A stretch of DNA of 64,000 nucleotides from Morchella semilibera. Its lineage: Eukaryota > Ascomycota > Pezizomycetes > Pezizales > Morchellaceae. Numbering within the stretch: the first letter of the stretch is position 1; every line of letters starts with the position of its first letter. The position numbers were made by a program, and so were the translations under genes. The stretch covers positions 434,001-498,000 of the forward strand of contig WBVU01000009.1 of assembly GCA_009192285.1 (NCBI GenBank), written 5' to 3'. This document shows positions 49,540 through 61,498 of this stretch, piece by piece. The notes below the pieces were generated by a model that was not told where the DNA came from, did not search any database, and was given only the letters and a program-made list of their open reading frames with translations.

Positions 49540-52500
49540 TTATGCGTCTAACCATAAATTTGTGTTGTCGGTCTGCGGATTATCTGTCGGACGAGAATGT
49601 ACTGAAATAGGTGACTCGACCATTATCATAGTATCTCGCCCAGGTTGATAGGATGAAGAACACACTCGTGTGTTTTTAGAATCGAGGAATCGATAATGGG
49701 TATCGTAGCAGGTTTTTCCGTATGCATCAAACCGCAGGCCTCCAAGTTCGGCATGTTGAGGTAAAATAGAAACCGGCTGTGCTGTAGAGGACAAAATGGA
49801 TTGAGGTAGAACGTTCTCAGGCCCATATACCACAACTTCTCCAAATTGATCAAAGATTTCAGGCGCTATCTGTTTAAGTTGCTCTGAAAGCTCTAAGCTA
49901 TGCCTTTGAAGGGCCGTATTCATTTTTGACATGCCCCTTAGCCAAGTAAGTACCATTCTACAGTCGTTGAGTAGAGTAGCTCTATATTCGGGGAGATGCG
50001 GGCCTCCATCGGCTACCTCTAGCATGATAACCTTCTTTGCGGGTATGAGATGATGTATAAGGCTCCACCACGGTGAGTTTGGAACCAGGTCTTTACTTTT
50101 GTATCCCTTAACGATCAGGTGGATTATGGCGCGGGCAGAACTGATGCATGCCTCAGATGCCATTTTGTTGAATGCCCAAAGCTCAGGCGGCTCGTTGGGT
50201 GTAATATCTTTGCGAGAGTAGACTTTTGAAATACATGGTCTGTTGATGAGCATAAGAACCGTATGGTACTGAAAGGCTAGGTTTAATCTCTATCAGATGG
50301 TAAGCTATCACTGGGAGGCCGGTCAAAATTGATTACACACTTCGTGAGGTACTAACCTGACGTTTGAATAACTGGTTGTACTCCTCCCTAAAGAAATCGA
50401 GGGTAAGTGGCAGTTGAGCCCTCCAGTTTTCTAATTTTGTTGACAGTCCAGCTATCAGGCCTTGTACTTGGGGCCAACTTTTATCACGAAAGCACTTCTC
50501 GGAATACAGAGCGGACAGCATATCCGCCGAAATGGCCATAAGTGCTTGGTGCTTTGAGAAATACGCATCAAGAACAGCAGCCTCGCTGTATGGAGCCGGC
50601 AACACTTCACCGCCTAGGTTCGATGGGTGCGGCGCGGTGCAATTTCTGTCTTGGATAGCACAAGGACGTCCGGTGATAAGGCACAGGGTCGTTTCGAGAT
50701 AATAGAGACAATACCAGGTGCGAGAACGCATTATTGTTTCTAAATCCCCTGAAATAATATCCCCACGCAAGTGCAGACCAATTGCATGAGCTAATCGTAT
50801 AGCTAGGCCAGCAACATTCCATGCGCTATAGCAGTCAGCACCCTTCACTAATAATTATACAACCTATAAAACCGGAGGGGGCGCACCGGTTCGTTTGTAT
50901 GCTGGCAAGCAGATACATGCTAGTCAATCCCAAAGCTTGAATCCTCCCCAAATCCGGTATCTGAAACACGGAACCTCCATCCAAAGCTCCCAGGATCCTT
51001 GACCTGGCGAAGTAATCCGCATCTCTCTCCTGGTCCCCAATATTCATACCAAGCTCCGATTGAAGGTATTTTTTCGGCAATCGCAAATACAAGATTCAAG
51101 ATTGTAAGCCATTTTTTCAAACCTTGACAGGCTGTTGGTTCTAATAAGCCCTCAGATGAGCCGTAATGCTTATTAAATTGCGTCATAAAATGCGGCTTGT
51201 AGATGATGGGAAAAAGTGGGTGTACGGTGTTGAAATATGAATCAATAAGCCTTTCTGCTACTAGCTTAGGAGGAAGACTAAATGTGTCTACCTGTCGACT
51301 ACGGCTTGATATTTCTTGATCTCCATTGAAAATGTCTAAAAGATGTTAGTTCGGGTTATTCCACTCAAGATAATGGGCATAAACAATCCTTGAGTATTTC
51401 TTTGTGTTGAATCCCTTGTCCTCATACTATCCAAAGTTGTCCCAGGTGTATCATATGAAGGTACTAATCCTGAAGTTTTGCCTGCAGGTGTGTTACTTCC
51501 ATCATCGAACCCTTTGTCTCTATGATGTATCCATAGAGCATCATTCTCCTTTTCGGCACACTCGCTCTTGCTGATAACAAATTCCGTATGCACACCCTTA
51601 GTTTGGTGGCCCATTGGGCTTGCGAAACCTATATCTTCCGGCAGAAATGATTGGCTAAGGCTACCTGCGGAGTGTTGGGGGGACTGATAGTTGCTTGTTG
51701 TATCATTACCACTCAATGGTCCCTCCGTAGAATCATTTCTAGGCAATGATGGAGCTGGGTTCTATTATCCGTTAGATCTAGTTCAGGAAAATACATTCTA
51801 GAGGCCTAGCAACCCGCGAAAGCACCTCTTTAACCATCAATTTCCCAGTGTTGTTTAGATATGGCTGGATATCTTGTATTAATCCTTCGAGATCCACTAT
51901 TCTACTTTCGAGCATCCTTAGGTTTCTAAATAATTTCCTATTAGTTTAGATAAACAACTGATTGGGGTCTTGAGCTCTGATGTTTCTGTAAATAAGAGAG
52001 TCCACCTAGTAAAACTGTGTTTGTAAAATCCTACTACAATAATAGATACATGTAGTGAATCAAAGGTTCTTGAGGGTTGTTTTCTCACTTTCTTGCTCGC
52101 TCTCTCTTCCCATCGCCATAGTAACATGGTATTCCGGATACTCGACAATGATAACACACCGGCCTGATTTTATTCTCCCATCGATTATTAGTGGTTTAAT
52201 GCCCTGTTATGCACATATTTACCAAGCTACCAGAATTGGAGCTTGAAAACACTCGCACTGATCGGGAGATCGGACCTGCCTCCATCACACTGTAGAATCG
52301 TTAGGTGTGCAGTGTTAGCTAGATCTTTGTGTATTTTCATAAAATTCGAGGTTTTTCCCTCAATGAATCTTCAGTAGGATAGTGTTAAATATTAGATCAA
52401 ATCACCTTCGTTTTCTTCTCCCTACAAGGCTCACAGGCATGTGTGACCCTTCTCCTCTCTATTTTCCCACGATAAGAAATATCTTGATCGGCCTTTGACT

Positions 52501-52660
52501 TCCCCCAACGTGGAATGGGAATTTTCGGACGCTCAGACTTGATGCTGCTCTGCAAAGACTGTAGTATGCTCATCGCACGCGTTATATTGATTCGTATTGG
52601 TAAGATCCTGATGAAGCTCGAGACAGATGGAGATAGTATTATAAACTCCACGACTCTCAC
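49540..52660 (-). CDS. Zn2Cys6 fungal-specific transcription factor, with micro-exon and homopolymer frameshift
   Basis: Eight exons on the minus strand: 52660-52406, 52289-52276 (14 nt), 52163-52089, 51925-51826, 51761-51428, 51335-50887, 50825-50357 and 50289-49540. The DNA-binding cluster is C-x2-C-x6-C-x6-C-x2-C-x6-C: THACEPCREKKTK in exon 1, CDGG in the micro-exon and PVCYHCRVSGIPC in exon 3. A coiled-coil linker follows (NLRMLESRIVDLEGLIQDI). The regulatory Fungal_trans domain has DSYFNTVHPLFPIIYKPHF, RAWNVAGLAIRLAHAIGLHL and SRTWYCLYYLE. In exon 6 the frame breaks at a run of six A (51066-51071): LNLVFAIAEK before it continues as YLQSELGMNIGDQERDADYF only if one A is dropped. Intact length would be about 814 residues; as written the protein ends about 60 codons after the run. 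Nuclear regulator; target genes are unknown. The start may instead be the in-frame ATG at codon 29. Confidence 0.88.
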
Positions 52661-53022
52661 ACTGTCGAGATCAACCTTATAATAAGTTGTACTGTCCGCT
52701 ACAAGATTATTGTTTTTTTTTCAGGATTACATGTCAGATTGTATCATCGATATGGTTAGTATGCATCCACCAACCATCCTGAGCAATAATTCATTTGGTG
52801 CGTAACCCACGACAGAATACTGCCATCGAGGGTTGGGAGCCGCTTAACCGTGATTCGTCTTTGTGCCATGCATGAGGACCGGCAGATCAAGATTTGTGAT
52901 AGACTGTATAATGTGAGTTTATGCACATTTATTTCCGCCACCTATGGCGCGAGAAGGCCTGGCGCGGGGTGCGTCAATTTTAGAGAATGGGAATCAGAGG
53001 AAATACCACTATTAGCCTAGAT

Positions 53023-53090
53023 ACTACTCGCAATCTCATAGCGTTTTTGAACACGACTGATATTGCATACACACAAAAACCGCCAAGTCT
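53023..53090 (+). repeat. Half copy of hairpin element family D
   Basis: ACTACTCGCAATCTCATAGC at 53023-53042, then GTTTTTGAACAC, TATTGCATACAC and AAAAACCGCCAAG, matches the reverse complement of 61968-62035 at about nine of ten positions. The opposite arm is missing here. Confidence 0.8.
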
Positions 53091-54225
53091 ATGAAGATCT
53101 CCCAATGTCTATAGATTAATTGGCTGATCATTCTTTTTTTTAAAAAAAAAAACGCCGAAGTTTACGCACCTACACCCATAGCTTCCGAGCCATACAATAC
53201 AAGATTAGCTAGAGCCTCAAGCGATGCTTTGATAATATCGGGCACCTTGAACTTCCATACATGTACTCTATGTATGTTGAAGTGGCTACATAATCGAACC
53301 ACATAAATTTATCATTATGCACATGAGTTATGGAAGACGCGTAGCGAGGCTCTCGCTCAGCTGAATTCATATAGCGCAAATTTTATCCACGCACATGCAT
53401 TTTGTTCAAACGCTGGCACAAGCAAAGTTCCTTGCACTTTTAAAACAAAGCAAATACAATACCTCTAACTCTGATGTAATTATGGCTGCTGATCCGGTCT
53501 ACCCAGTAGAGCTAGCAGAACCAGACTGATATTCTCACTGCCCTCCACGATATAGACTCCAGTTTAATTGGAAGGGAAGGTAAATATACTTCTTTTAGAT
53601 TTCAATCAAGTAAACAATCTAGTCCTTAGCTACATGTAATTATAAAGTCAAGATATTTCCGAGAAATTAAAAACTAAGCAGCTACACTGTTCGGGTGGGC
53701 CCGGGCTTATCATAACGATTAAAACGTAAGGACATTATAATCAGGAAACGCAGCTTAAATACGTCTATCTTCTGTAGATTATTGTTTGGAGGGTATTTAG
53801 ATATCGTATCAGCGCATGGGTACGTATAGTCGGGGTACTAGTTTTTGATGGCCGTTGCAACGCAAAATTTGTATGGGAACACCATACAAAATCAGAAATC
53901 CTCGAAAGACCATCTTGAAAAACACATCACACACACCTGGAAAGTGGGCTCAGAATTCTAGAATCTCTGAGCTCCATCTTGAGATAATTTCTAATGTCTT
54001 CTGAAGTGGTAGAATTTTTTGCCCAACACTGAGTGGTTGGTTTAGATCGCTAAACATGGCTGCTTTGGCTGTAGAAGGTGTAGTCTACCAAAATTTATGT
54101 CCTAGTACTATATGTATCTGTACACAGATCGGTGATAGTTTTCATTACCCCCCCGGAATAGGTCTGGAGGCTCGTTTGACTGCTTGTCAATTTAGAAGGT
54201 GGGAATGCGGCAAAGAGATGAATGA

Positions 54226-54360
54226 CAATAGAGAGTTTGCGCAAATGAAGCCAGCTAGCTATAGCTCTTATTTTGATTATCTGTTTGGCAGAGTTTGGGA
54301 TCGGCACTAGTTAGGTAACTAGAAAATGAAGCTGGCTCTATTTGCGCAAACTCTGTATTG
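54226..54360. repeat. Hairpin element, arms 31 bp
   Basis: Arms 54226-54256 (core GAGTTTGCGCAAATGAAGCC) and 54330-54360 (core CTATTTGCGCAAACTC) are inverted with 28 of 31 matches, around a 73-base noncoding loop. Confidence 0.8.
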
Positions 54361-56487
54361 AGATATCCTACGGTAGTTAATGTTCCTCACCTACTATATG
54401 TATGCAATAATATTATACTTCAAACTCCACGAGGAAGGTTCGCGGGAATATAACAACCCTACGTCCTCCGTGGTAGTATGAGATAATCAAATCAATGAAA
54501 ACGGTCAAAGGGGCACAGCTGCCATGCATGGATGAGTGTTTAATTCACACTAATAGGCCTGAGCGTGCAAAAGATATAGCACGTATGGCTCGAGAAGCTA
54601 TGGAGGGTAGATGTGTAAACTTCAGCGTTTGCAGCCAATCAATCTATAGAAATTGGGAGATCTACTCCCATAATTGTACTAGTGCCTAGCCTAATTATAT
54701 AACGGTCTAATTCCCATACAAAAAAAATTCCTCTGAGGTTTACACACCCACCCCCTATGCCTTCTCGCGCCATATATCGTACAAATTATACGTAGTTCTC
54801 TCTTGAGATCTCTCCATACTCCTAAAGTCATAGCCGGCTACATGTAGATATATATATATATATGTACTTGCGGTGAAATTAAGTATTGTCTCTCGCGCAC
54901 GATAGCAACCGACCTCACCATGATAGTTCAAGTGTGATATAGTGAGTGATATAATCGTTTTTGGATGGAGAAATGGCCGTGGCTTGGCTCTAATACACTC
55001 AGATTGAGTTAATTCCTGTGATTCTGTAGGGCCTCAAGCCAGGTGGGGTTGAATGGTTGCCAGTGTAATAATACATGTAGTAATTGGGACAATACTTAAT
55101 TTCACCCAAGTATATACATACATGTAGCTTAGGACTAAGGTCTTGTACATACATACTACATACATGTACGTATGTATGTACTAGAACTTGATAATCAACA
55201 TGCAAGGAAGTACTGACTGAGCTGAGCTACCGCATACACATTATCAAGTATTTGAGTTCTATGATCAGGTTCAAAACCTGGCCAATAAAACCAACAAATC
55301 AAAAGAGTATCCACCCGCTTATTTTGGCTGCATGTAGTTAGTTCCTCTATGACCAACCAATTATCCCCATTTTCCGTTGAACTAAATGGCTTTTAACAGT
55401 CTCAAAGTTCTCAGCCAAACCTACCTGAGAGCTGTTAAGATAAGTATGTTATCACAGGAAGTTTAAGGCCACCAAGTGGTTAGAGAAAACGAGCTGTTGG
55501 CTAGTCTACGGATAGCCATTACAAAAGTAAGTACAAGACCGATGGTGCGCTATACATGTAGTTATTGGTTGTAGAAAGTACTACATGTACTTACAAGTCA
55601 GTATTACGAAGATACATGTAAGTACATGTATATATGTACCTACATTACATACACTTAGATACCATCCAAAACCACACCCCGACTCAGAGAAACTTGCTTA
55701 TTATAGCTCCGATCGCTTAAGTTCTCGTATCTTTGAAACGCTAACATTTCTTATTTCGGGCAAGACGAGGAACAGAACGGGATTGGGTCTAACTACGGCA
55801 TTACAATGAACACCGAACAACTCGATATCCACCCTTAGCGCCACTGTTCAACTGCCAAAGTCTACCTCGTTCGTCCAGTCTAGTTGATGATCCAAACCTA
55901 CTGTATCCTTTGGTCGGTAGTTCTGTTCGAAATTTCGTCGGCATAACTGGATGTAGTATTCACGCATTAATAGCTAGCTAGATGCATCCAGCTCCCCTGT
56001 CTCTTGGCGCTATATAGATTTTCATTGATTTTCGAAGGTATGTAAGATGTAGCACATTACCCACCTTTTGGTGAGAGAGGAAATTTAACCCCGGCCTATA
56101 TAAATAATATCCCTCGAGCCTCTACCACCCTAGCTAAGTTATTGGGAATTTGGTAGAGGGTGTAGCTACATCTAAATTTTGTTATGTCACTAGAACCCTC
56201 TTAAAAAAAAAGGGGGGGGGGGCCTCATTTGGCCATTCTACAAAGAATAGAAGCTAGGAGTGGATCGAGGTCTAATTAATTGGGCGATTAGCTGCCAACT
56301 CTGATCTGCAAAATCCTTGGTTGATCAACGCCAAGCCCGCTAAAAAGGACTCCGGATCCATCAGCGTTATATCCGGTCATATCACGATTTAAGCACATCA
56401 TGATAATTTGCCAGATATATAGGTATATGATATCTAGTTAGGCTTATCAGATTTCAATTAGAACTGCTGGCCAATAATTAAGGATAT

Positions 56488-56577
56488 GTACTACGGGGGT
56501 AGGGGTAAATCTGTAGACAGTGGTCGTGGTTGCAACAGCAGTAGGTGTCTACAGACTTACCCCTACACCCGTAGTAC
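56488..56577. repeat. Hairpin element, arms 32 bp, abutting a family B copy
   Basis: Arms 56488-56519 (GTACTACGGGGGTAGGGGTA start) and 56546-56577 (inverted, ending TACACCCGTAGTAC) match at 30 of 32 positions around a 26-base loop. The right end touches the first base of the family B element. Confidence 0.85.
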
Positions 56578-56940
56578 TCGGGTGTCGGAAAGTGATGCGC
56601 ATCCAGCGATCTGTCAACCACCAGATGGTTACATGCCACATCAGGTTATTTCCGGGCTAATATGATCGTTTATATTTTTATTGTGACTAGGAGCTAAAAA
56701 AAAAAGAGTCTGTTATTAATTCTTTTCTATGACCTTTACCACTTATTTTTACTACCTTACAGTGACTTCTTCCCTATAAAGCAAACCTTTAGTATCCAGA
56801 CGTACATCTCTAGATACATTAATATTCTAGGCAATAATAGAGGGAATATATATATACTCGAAGCTCCCACCTAGAAAGTATTTTGAGTTGAGGTATTTGG
56901 GTGTATTTAGGCGTTGTTAAGTCTGTGCATCACTTTCCAC
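56576..56940 (-). repeat. MITE-like element family B, second copy (inverted orientation)
   Basis: It carries the reverse complement of 34596-34944 along its whole length, with scattered substitutions and small indels. Shared words include CAGATGGTTACATGCCACAT, GGTATTTGGGTGTATTTAGG and GTGACTTCTTCCCTATAAAG. The ends are ACTCGGGTGTCGG and, inverted, CATCACTTTCCAC; the second end is eroded. Confidence 0.88.
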
Positions 56941-57098
56941 ATGTAGGTACATATACTCAGTCGTTAATTAAAAGGTCGGGATTTTACTTAGTTAAAACCC
57001 TTTATAGTGTTCTGTATACTCGCGCGTTGGAACATACTAACATTTTTGAACTAGGCCATTATTGCATACGCCCAAAATCATGAGCTTGGCGTATTTTT

Positions 57099-57227
57099 GT
57101 ACTCGTATGTTCCTGACGTTTGTGAAAATGACCGCTATTGCATGCCATACAAATACGCGCCAAGCCCAAAATTTAGTATGGTATGCAATAGTGGTCCCCT
57201 TTACAAACGTCAGGAAAGTACGAGTAC
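57099..57227. repeat. Hairpin element, arms 52 bp (related to families D and H)
   Basis: Arms 57099-57150 and 57176-57227 are inverted with about 44 of 52 matches. They start GTACTCGTA and contain TTCCTGACGTTTGT and CTATTGCAT. Just upstream lie ATTGCATACGCCCAAAA and CTTGGCGTATTTTTGTACTC, sharing words with the interior of family D. Confidence 0.85.
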
Positions 57228-57813
57228 CGGCTGCATGCCTGCACCCAAAACCATGGAATCGGGATGTATTTTGGTATGGTACGGCGCGGATGCAATAGTA
57301 TATTTAGCCTGCCTTAAAACTATCATTGCGGAACTGCGCATGTAGAAGTATTAATACTTTGAACTCTATGCACATAAAGATTTTGACTAGATTATGAATC
57401 ATGGTGTGCGATTAAGGGGGTTCCACAACGATGAGATTCGATTAGGGGGTGAAATTTATAAGGTGGGCTAACTGGCTGAGAGTCTTCCCCACCATGGCCA
57501 ATCAACTGAGCTGATAATCTGAACTATGGAAAGTTAAAAGGTAGAGTTGGAGTTATTGATCAAAGGTCTTATGGAGTCAATGTCCAATACATGTATCTTT
57601 GGCAATCAACCATGTCCGTCCACCAGTTATATGTATCCATCTGGTCAATACGATCCCAAGCTGAATTTACTATAATCTGATACAATTTTCTGCAGAAGCT
57701 TTCTATTATGTTGCATTAAGCTACTGGTAGGTCTACAATATAATATAAGGTCTGCAAAATCCGGTGATTCGAATATGTACATTACATACATACAAGTATA
57801 TACAAATCATGTA

Positions 57814-58088
57814 GTAGTCTCGTTCCCAGCCCATACGGTGTGATGTTGGTGGTGGTGGTGGTTGTGGCCGGTAGATAATTTAGGTTGATCACAGTAGGGT
57901 CTGGAGCAATAACTTTTCGGGTTTCTAAATAACCCCGCCGGACTTTTTTTGTAGGAAACCCGGTGTTTTTGGCATAGCAATCGGGCAAAAAAAGGACTGG
58001 TACAAACTTTTTGGGCAAGCACACCAGACCCTTCCGGTATTGAACCGTACAACCAAAAAAATACCGCTGGGGTCTGGGAACGAGACTA
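57814..58088. repeat. Inverted-repeat element family C, full copy (about 275 bp)
   Basis: The ends are TAGTCTCGTTCCCAGCCC at 57814 and, inverted, GGGTCTGGGAACGAGACTA ending at 58088. The interior has no transposase. The last 65 bases, reversed, match the partial copy at 34074-34126. Confidence 0.85.
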
Positions 58089-58215
58089 TACTCGTAGTTT
58101 TCTAACGTTTCCGAACTGGACTGGGTCTGCATGCCACCAAAATCTAGTTGCCAAGCACGATTTACGCCCATATGCAGACCCAGCCCAGTTCAGAAACGTT
58201 AGAAAACTACGAGTA
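58089..58215. repeat. Hairpin element, arms 44 bp, 42/44 identical
   Basis: Arms 58089-58132 (TACTCGTAGTTTTCTAACGT start) and 58172-58215 are inverted with two mismatches around a 39-base loop. It starts at the base after the end of the family C element. The arm words ACTCGTA and AACGTTTC-GAAC recur in the hairpins at 57099 and 61921. Confidence 0.9.
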
Positions 58216-58506
58216 GATGTATATACTGGGGATTATATACATGTACGTACCCCGGGGGTCCTTAAAGTGATGCAACGAGCTCAATACACTGGTGTTGCGA
58301 CCATCAAAGCTAGACCCAGTTAACTGTTCCCATTTTTGTTTCCAGCTACTATCCCTTAGACAGATGAATTTGAATTTTGTCAATTCGCTGCACGCACTTA
58401 GGGAATATTGCAGGTGACGGTTGCCAAACGGCCAATTAAAATTCAGAGTCCGTTGCCACGTAAAGCTAGAACTTGCTCAAAAAGGCAAGCAATATTCATC
58501 CGCCCA

Positions 58507-58715
58507 TATATACCTCTTCACGGGGGTATGGTTCTCACGGGGGTATGGTGCAACGCCTAGTAGCATCAAGGCAAATTGATAAAATTGATACATGAATAGA
58601 CTTCTCTGTGCGTAATAAGTACATGTTAATCCCCCCCAACTCGTTTTCGACGTTCTCGGTCACTGCACCACACCCCCGTGAGAACCATGCATACCCCCGT
58701 GAAGAGGTCTATATA
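58507..58715. repeat. Inverted-repeat element family A, best preserved copy
   Basis: The left end is TATATACCTCTTCACGGGGG at 58507, continuing with GTTCTCACGGGGGTATGGTG. The right end at 58664-58715 is the inverted equivalent with two 2-base insertions. The terminal repeats are about 46-52 bases and the interior about 110 bases, noncoding. Confidence 0.88.
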
Positions 58716-59158
58716 GCTCTGTCTGGTTATACGGATCACACGCATCTCCAACCTTGGGCATGGCGGCCAGTAGCTGCGAAATTGTGGTTCTTTATCGTCG
58801 TTGCATTATCACTTTAATTTGAGGTCCCCCGGGGTACATGTACTTAAAGTACGATAAATTCATATCTTTCTGTCTAGCGACTGGATTTCTACTGTATGTA
58901 TGTAAGAATACATCTTTTTATACCAGTTGTATTTGCTTAAGGTACAAAACATTGCATAAAGTATAAACTACATGTATGGCATAATGTAAGAATACATATA
59001 TGCAGTTATATAATATTATGTTAAGTACCCTTGTAATTTCCGTTTGGATGCGCCGCTGTACAACACATCGAGAATACATGTATTTATGGGCTAGTCAGAA
59101 GGTGGGTTTCGAGTAACAACCACAATTCCAGTTGAATTCCTGGTAAAGAGAACCTACA

Positions 59159-61498
59159 ATGGCTTCTCATGATTTTATCCATCTTGACTCCATGCAGGAG
59201 CTCGCTGATTGGAATCCCGAACTTTCATTCAAGCATCTCACCAATATCTCCAATACCCCGCTTCAACGTCGCCCCACTTCAGCAAGTTCACACTCTGCTG
59301 CACAGTCTGCACAGGCCCCATCATCCATTGTCCCACGAGTTTTGGTATGCCACGACTTTAAGGGAGGTTACCACTCCTCGGAATCTTCCCAAGGCCGCTT
59401 TCCCTTTAGCGATACGGCTTATACGACAGAATACCTCCAATATGTCACGACATTCGTGTATTTCTCACACAAGCGGGTCACAATTCCACCAGTGTCTTGG
59501 ATAAATTTGATGCATCGCAATGGAATTAAAGTCCTTGGAACGTTCTTGTTAGAGAATGATGACGGCAAGGAAGAGATCACAAGAATACTAGAGAAGGGTT
59601 CGGAAGGTGAATTCTTATTTGCAACGCAACTCGCGAGGGTAGCGGAAACTTACGGCTTTGATGGTTGGTTGATGAACTTCGAGTCTAGCTTCCCCATTAC
59701 AAAGTTCAGTCCGTTACAAATGCAGCATTTTCTGAGAGAATTGAGGAGCGCTACCCATGCACTTATTCCTCGAAGCGAGATCATTTGGTAAATATATTTC
59801 CTGGTCAACCATCAGTAATTTCTTTTTGCTGTAGAGTGCATACGTATTCCCCAATACAATAAGCTCGTCACTCCTCTAGTGTTAAAATTCGTACTCATGT
59901 TACCGATCTTATGTTGCCAGCTTTCTGCTAGTTGTCTACAGGGCCAGACTGTATCAGATTTTAACTCCTCTTGTTTACAAATTCAGGTACGATGCACTCA
60001 CAGTCCTCAATCAAGTCCACTGGCAAAACGGCCTCACCCTCCTCAATGCTCCCTTCTTCGCCGCCTCTGATTCAATATTCACAAACTATGGGTGGCGTGA
60101 ACCAGATCTTGACTATACAGTGTCAATGGCTTGTGCAATGTCACGCAAGGATGATATACTTGCTGGTATAGACTGCTATGGTCGTGGCTCTCTGGGAGGT
60201 GGTGGGTTTGGGGTTGGGACTGTTCGTTCACTTCTCATATTCTATTCTTGATGTTACTATGAGGTCTCATGTCACTTATCTTTAATAGGCACTTGCAGCG
60301 GTTCGGAGTCGTTCCCTATCGGCCGCTTTGTTCGCGCCTGGATGGACCTTTGAAAACTTTGACGGGAAGGATTTCCAGGCTATTGATAAACGGTTCTGGC
60401 TTGGCGATGAGGACCTTGATCCTGCTGCTCCTGGTCCATTGGCAGATTACATAGAAGTAAAAGCAAGCGGCTCTGAGTATTATTTCTATACCAACTTCAA
60501 CCGAGGCTTTGGGGATGCCTTGTGGTTGAAGGGAGAGGTATATCTATTGTCCTTCCCACTCGTTACTGAATACTAACAAGGTCCAGAAAATCTTGAGTTT
60601 ACCATGGGTTCACTTAGGAGCTCAATCTATTTTACCTTCCTATCACAGCAGGAAAGACGATGTGCTGAAATGGGCGTTCACCAACAAACTCGCTTATACA
60701 GGAAACTGGTCTCTTTCCATTTCTACAACACTCCCAGAACTTCTATCTGGGGGCAATTATCCCGAGTTCTCCTGCCCTCTCTTTAAGCTTGGCATCATAG
60801 TAACCAAAGGACTGGTCATACAGCTTTCCTATCAACTCCCTGCAAGCATTGGAGAGACTATCGGCCTTTACTGTGATATTGTTGCAGGCAAAGGGCAAAG
60901 GGAAAGACATAGATATCCTCTAGTTGATGCAGTTCCAATCGAGGAGTTAGAAGGGTGGGCTACAACATATTTTCCAGTCCTCCCTGCTATCAAAGATGCG
61001 GTTGTCTGTCGTGTTGTAGAAGTCGGAATGTTCTACCGCGCACCCACCGCAACCCCACATACAGCCAGGGCTATTGTAGATTTATTCCCTAAGCCTGGAG
61101 TCCCGATACCTGTGGCGACTCTCGGTGAACTACTACTTACCACGCTGGACACAGAGCACGACAACCGGGGCTCCTCTATCAGTAGTGTAGTTCCAACTTA
61201 CACTAGTGGTGAAAAGATAAGTGTAAGACTATCATGGAATGTATATACTATAGGTGGTAGTCCAATTATCCAGAAGAAACGGGAGCAGGGTATGTGGAGT
61301 AAGACTACGAAGGATTTTGCGTGGTTTGTTGTCTGGAAGGGAAGTGAATTTGTGGGCGTGGCACATTGTTGCGAATTTGTTTGCGATGATCTGATAAACA
61401 GTACTATGGGGTTGAGCCGGAGGGACTTTGAAGCAGATAATGTTAAGTGGAGGGTTGATGGAGTTACATGGGAGGGTGCCGTTTTTGCAGGACCCTAG
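59159..61498 (+). CDS. GH85 endo-beta-N-acetylglucosaminidase (cytosolic ENGase type)
   Basis: Four exons: 59159-59787, 59987-60212, 60289-60537 and 60587-61498, in phase, giving 671 residues. The start MASHDFIHLDSMQELADWNP has no signal peptide, so a cytosolic enzyme is likely. GH85 landmarks are VLVCHDFKGGYH (about 61-72), a TIM-barrel strand with RNGIKVLGTFLLEN and the catalytic strand YGFDGWLMNFESSF (165-178). N173 and E175 are the substrate-assisting Asn and acid/base Glu of this family, matching their positions in well-studied fungal and bacterial members. Further along are WYDALTVLNQVHWQNGL, FFAASDSIFTNYGW and ALFAPGWTFE. The enzyme cleaves the chitobiose core of N-glycans, freeing the glycan from misfolded glycoproteins. 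The first intron (199 nt) is unusually long for this window, and the second has a weak GTTGGG donor, chosen because it keeps the frame. It stands alone between repeat-rich deserts. Confidence 0.93.

Larger units (their letters stand above)
52661..59158. other. Gene desert (about 6.5 kb) packed with inverted-repeat elements
   Basis: No gene can be supported. About 16 TACATGTA palindromes lie here, densest at 54.8-55.7 kb and 57.5-59.1 kb, plus the elements listed separately (53023, 54226, 56488, 56576, 57099, 57814, 58089, 58507). Short ORFs across these elements are artefacts of the repeats. Confidence 0.65.

Noticed and set aside
55215-55290. tRNA-like pieces: GAGCTGAGCTACCGC and CAGGTTCAAAACCTGG
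   Set aside because: The first resembles a D-arm only on the minus strand and the second a T-arm on the plus strand; no acceptor or anticodon stem can be folded.
57782-58171. 129-codon minus ORF as a gene
   Set aside because: It crosses the family C element and the adjoining hairpin; an artefact of repeat sequence.
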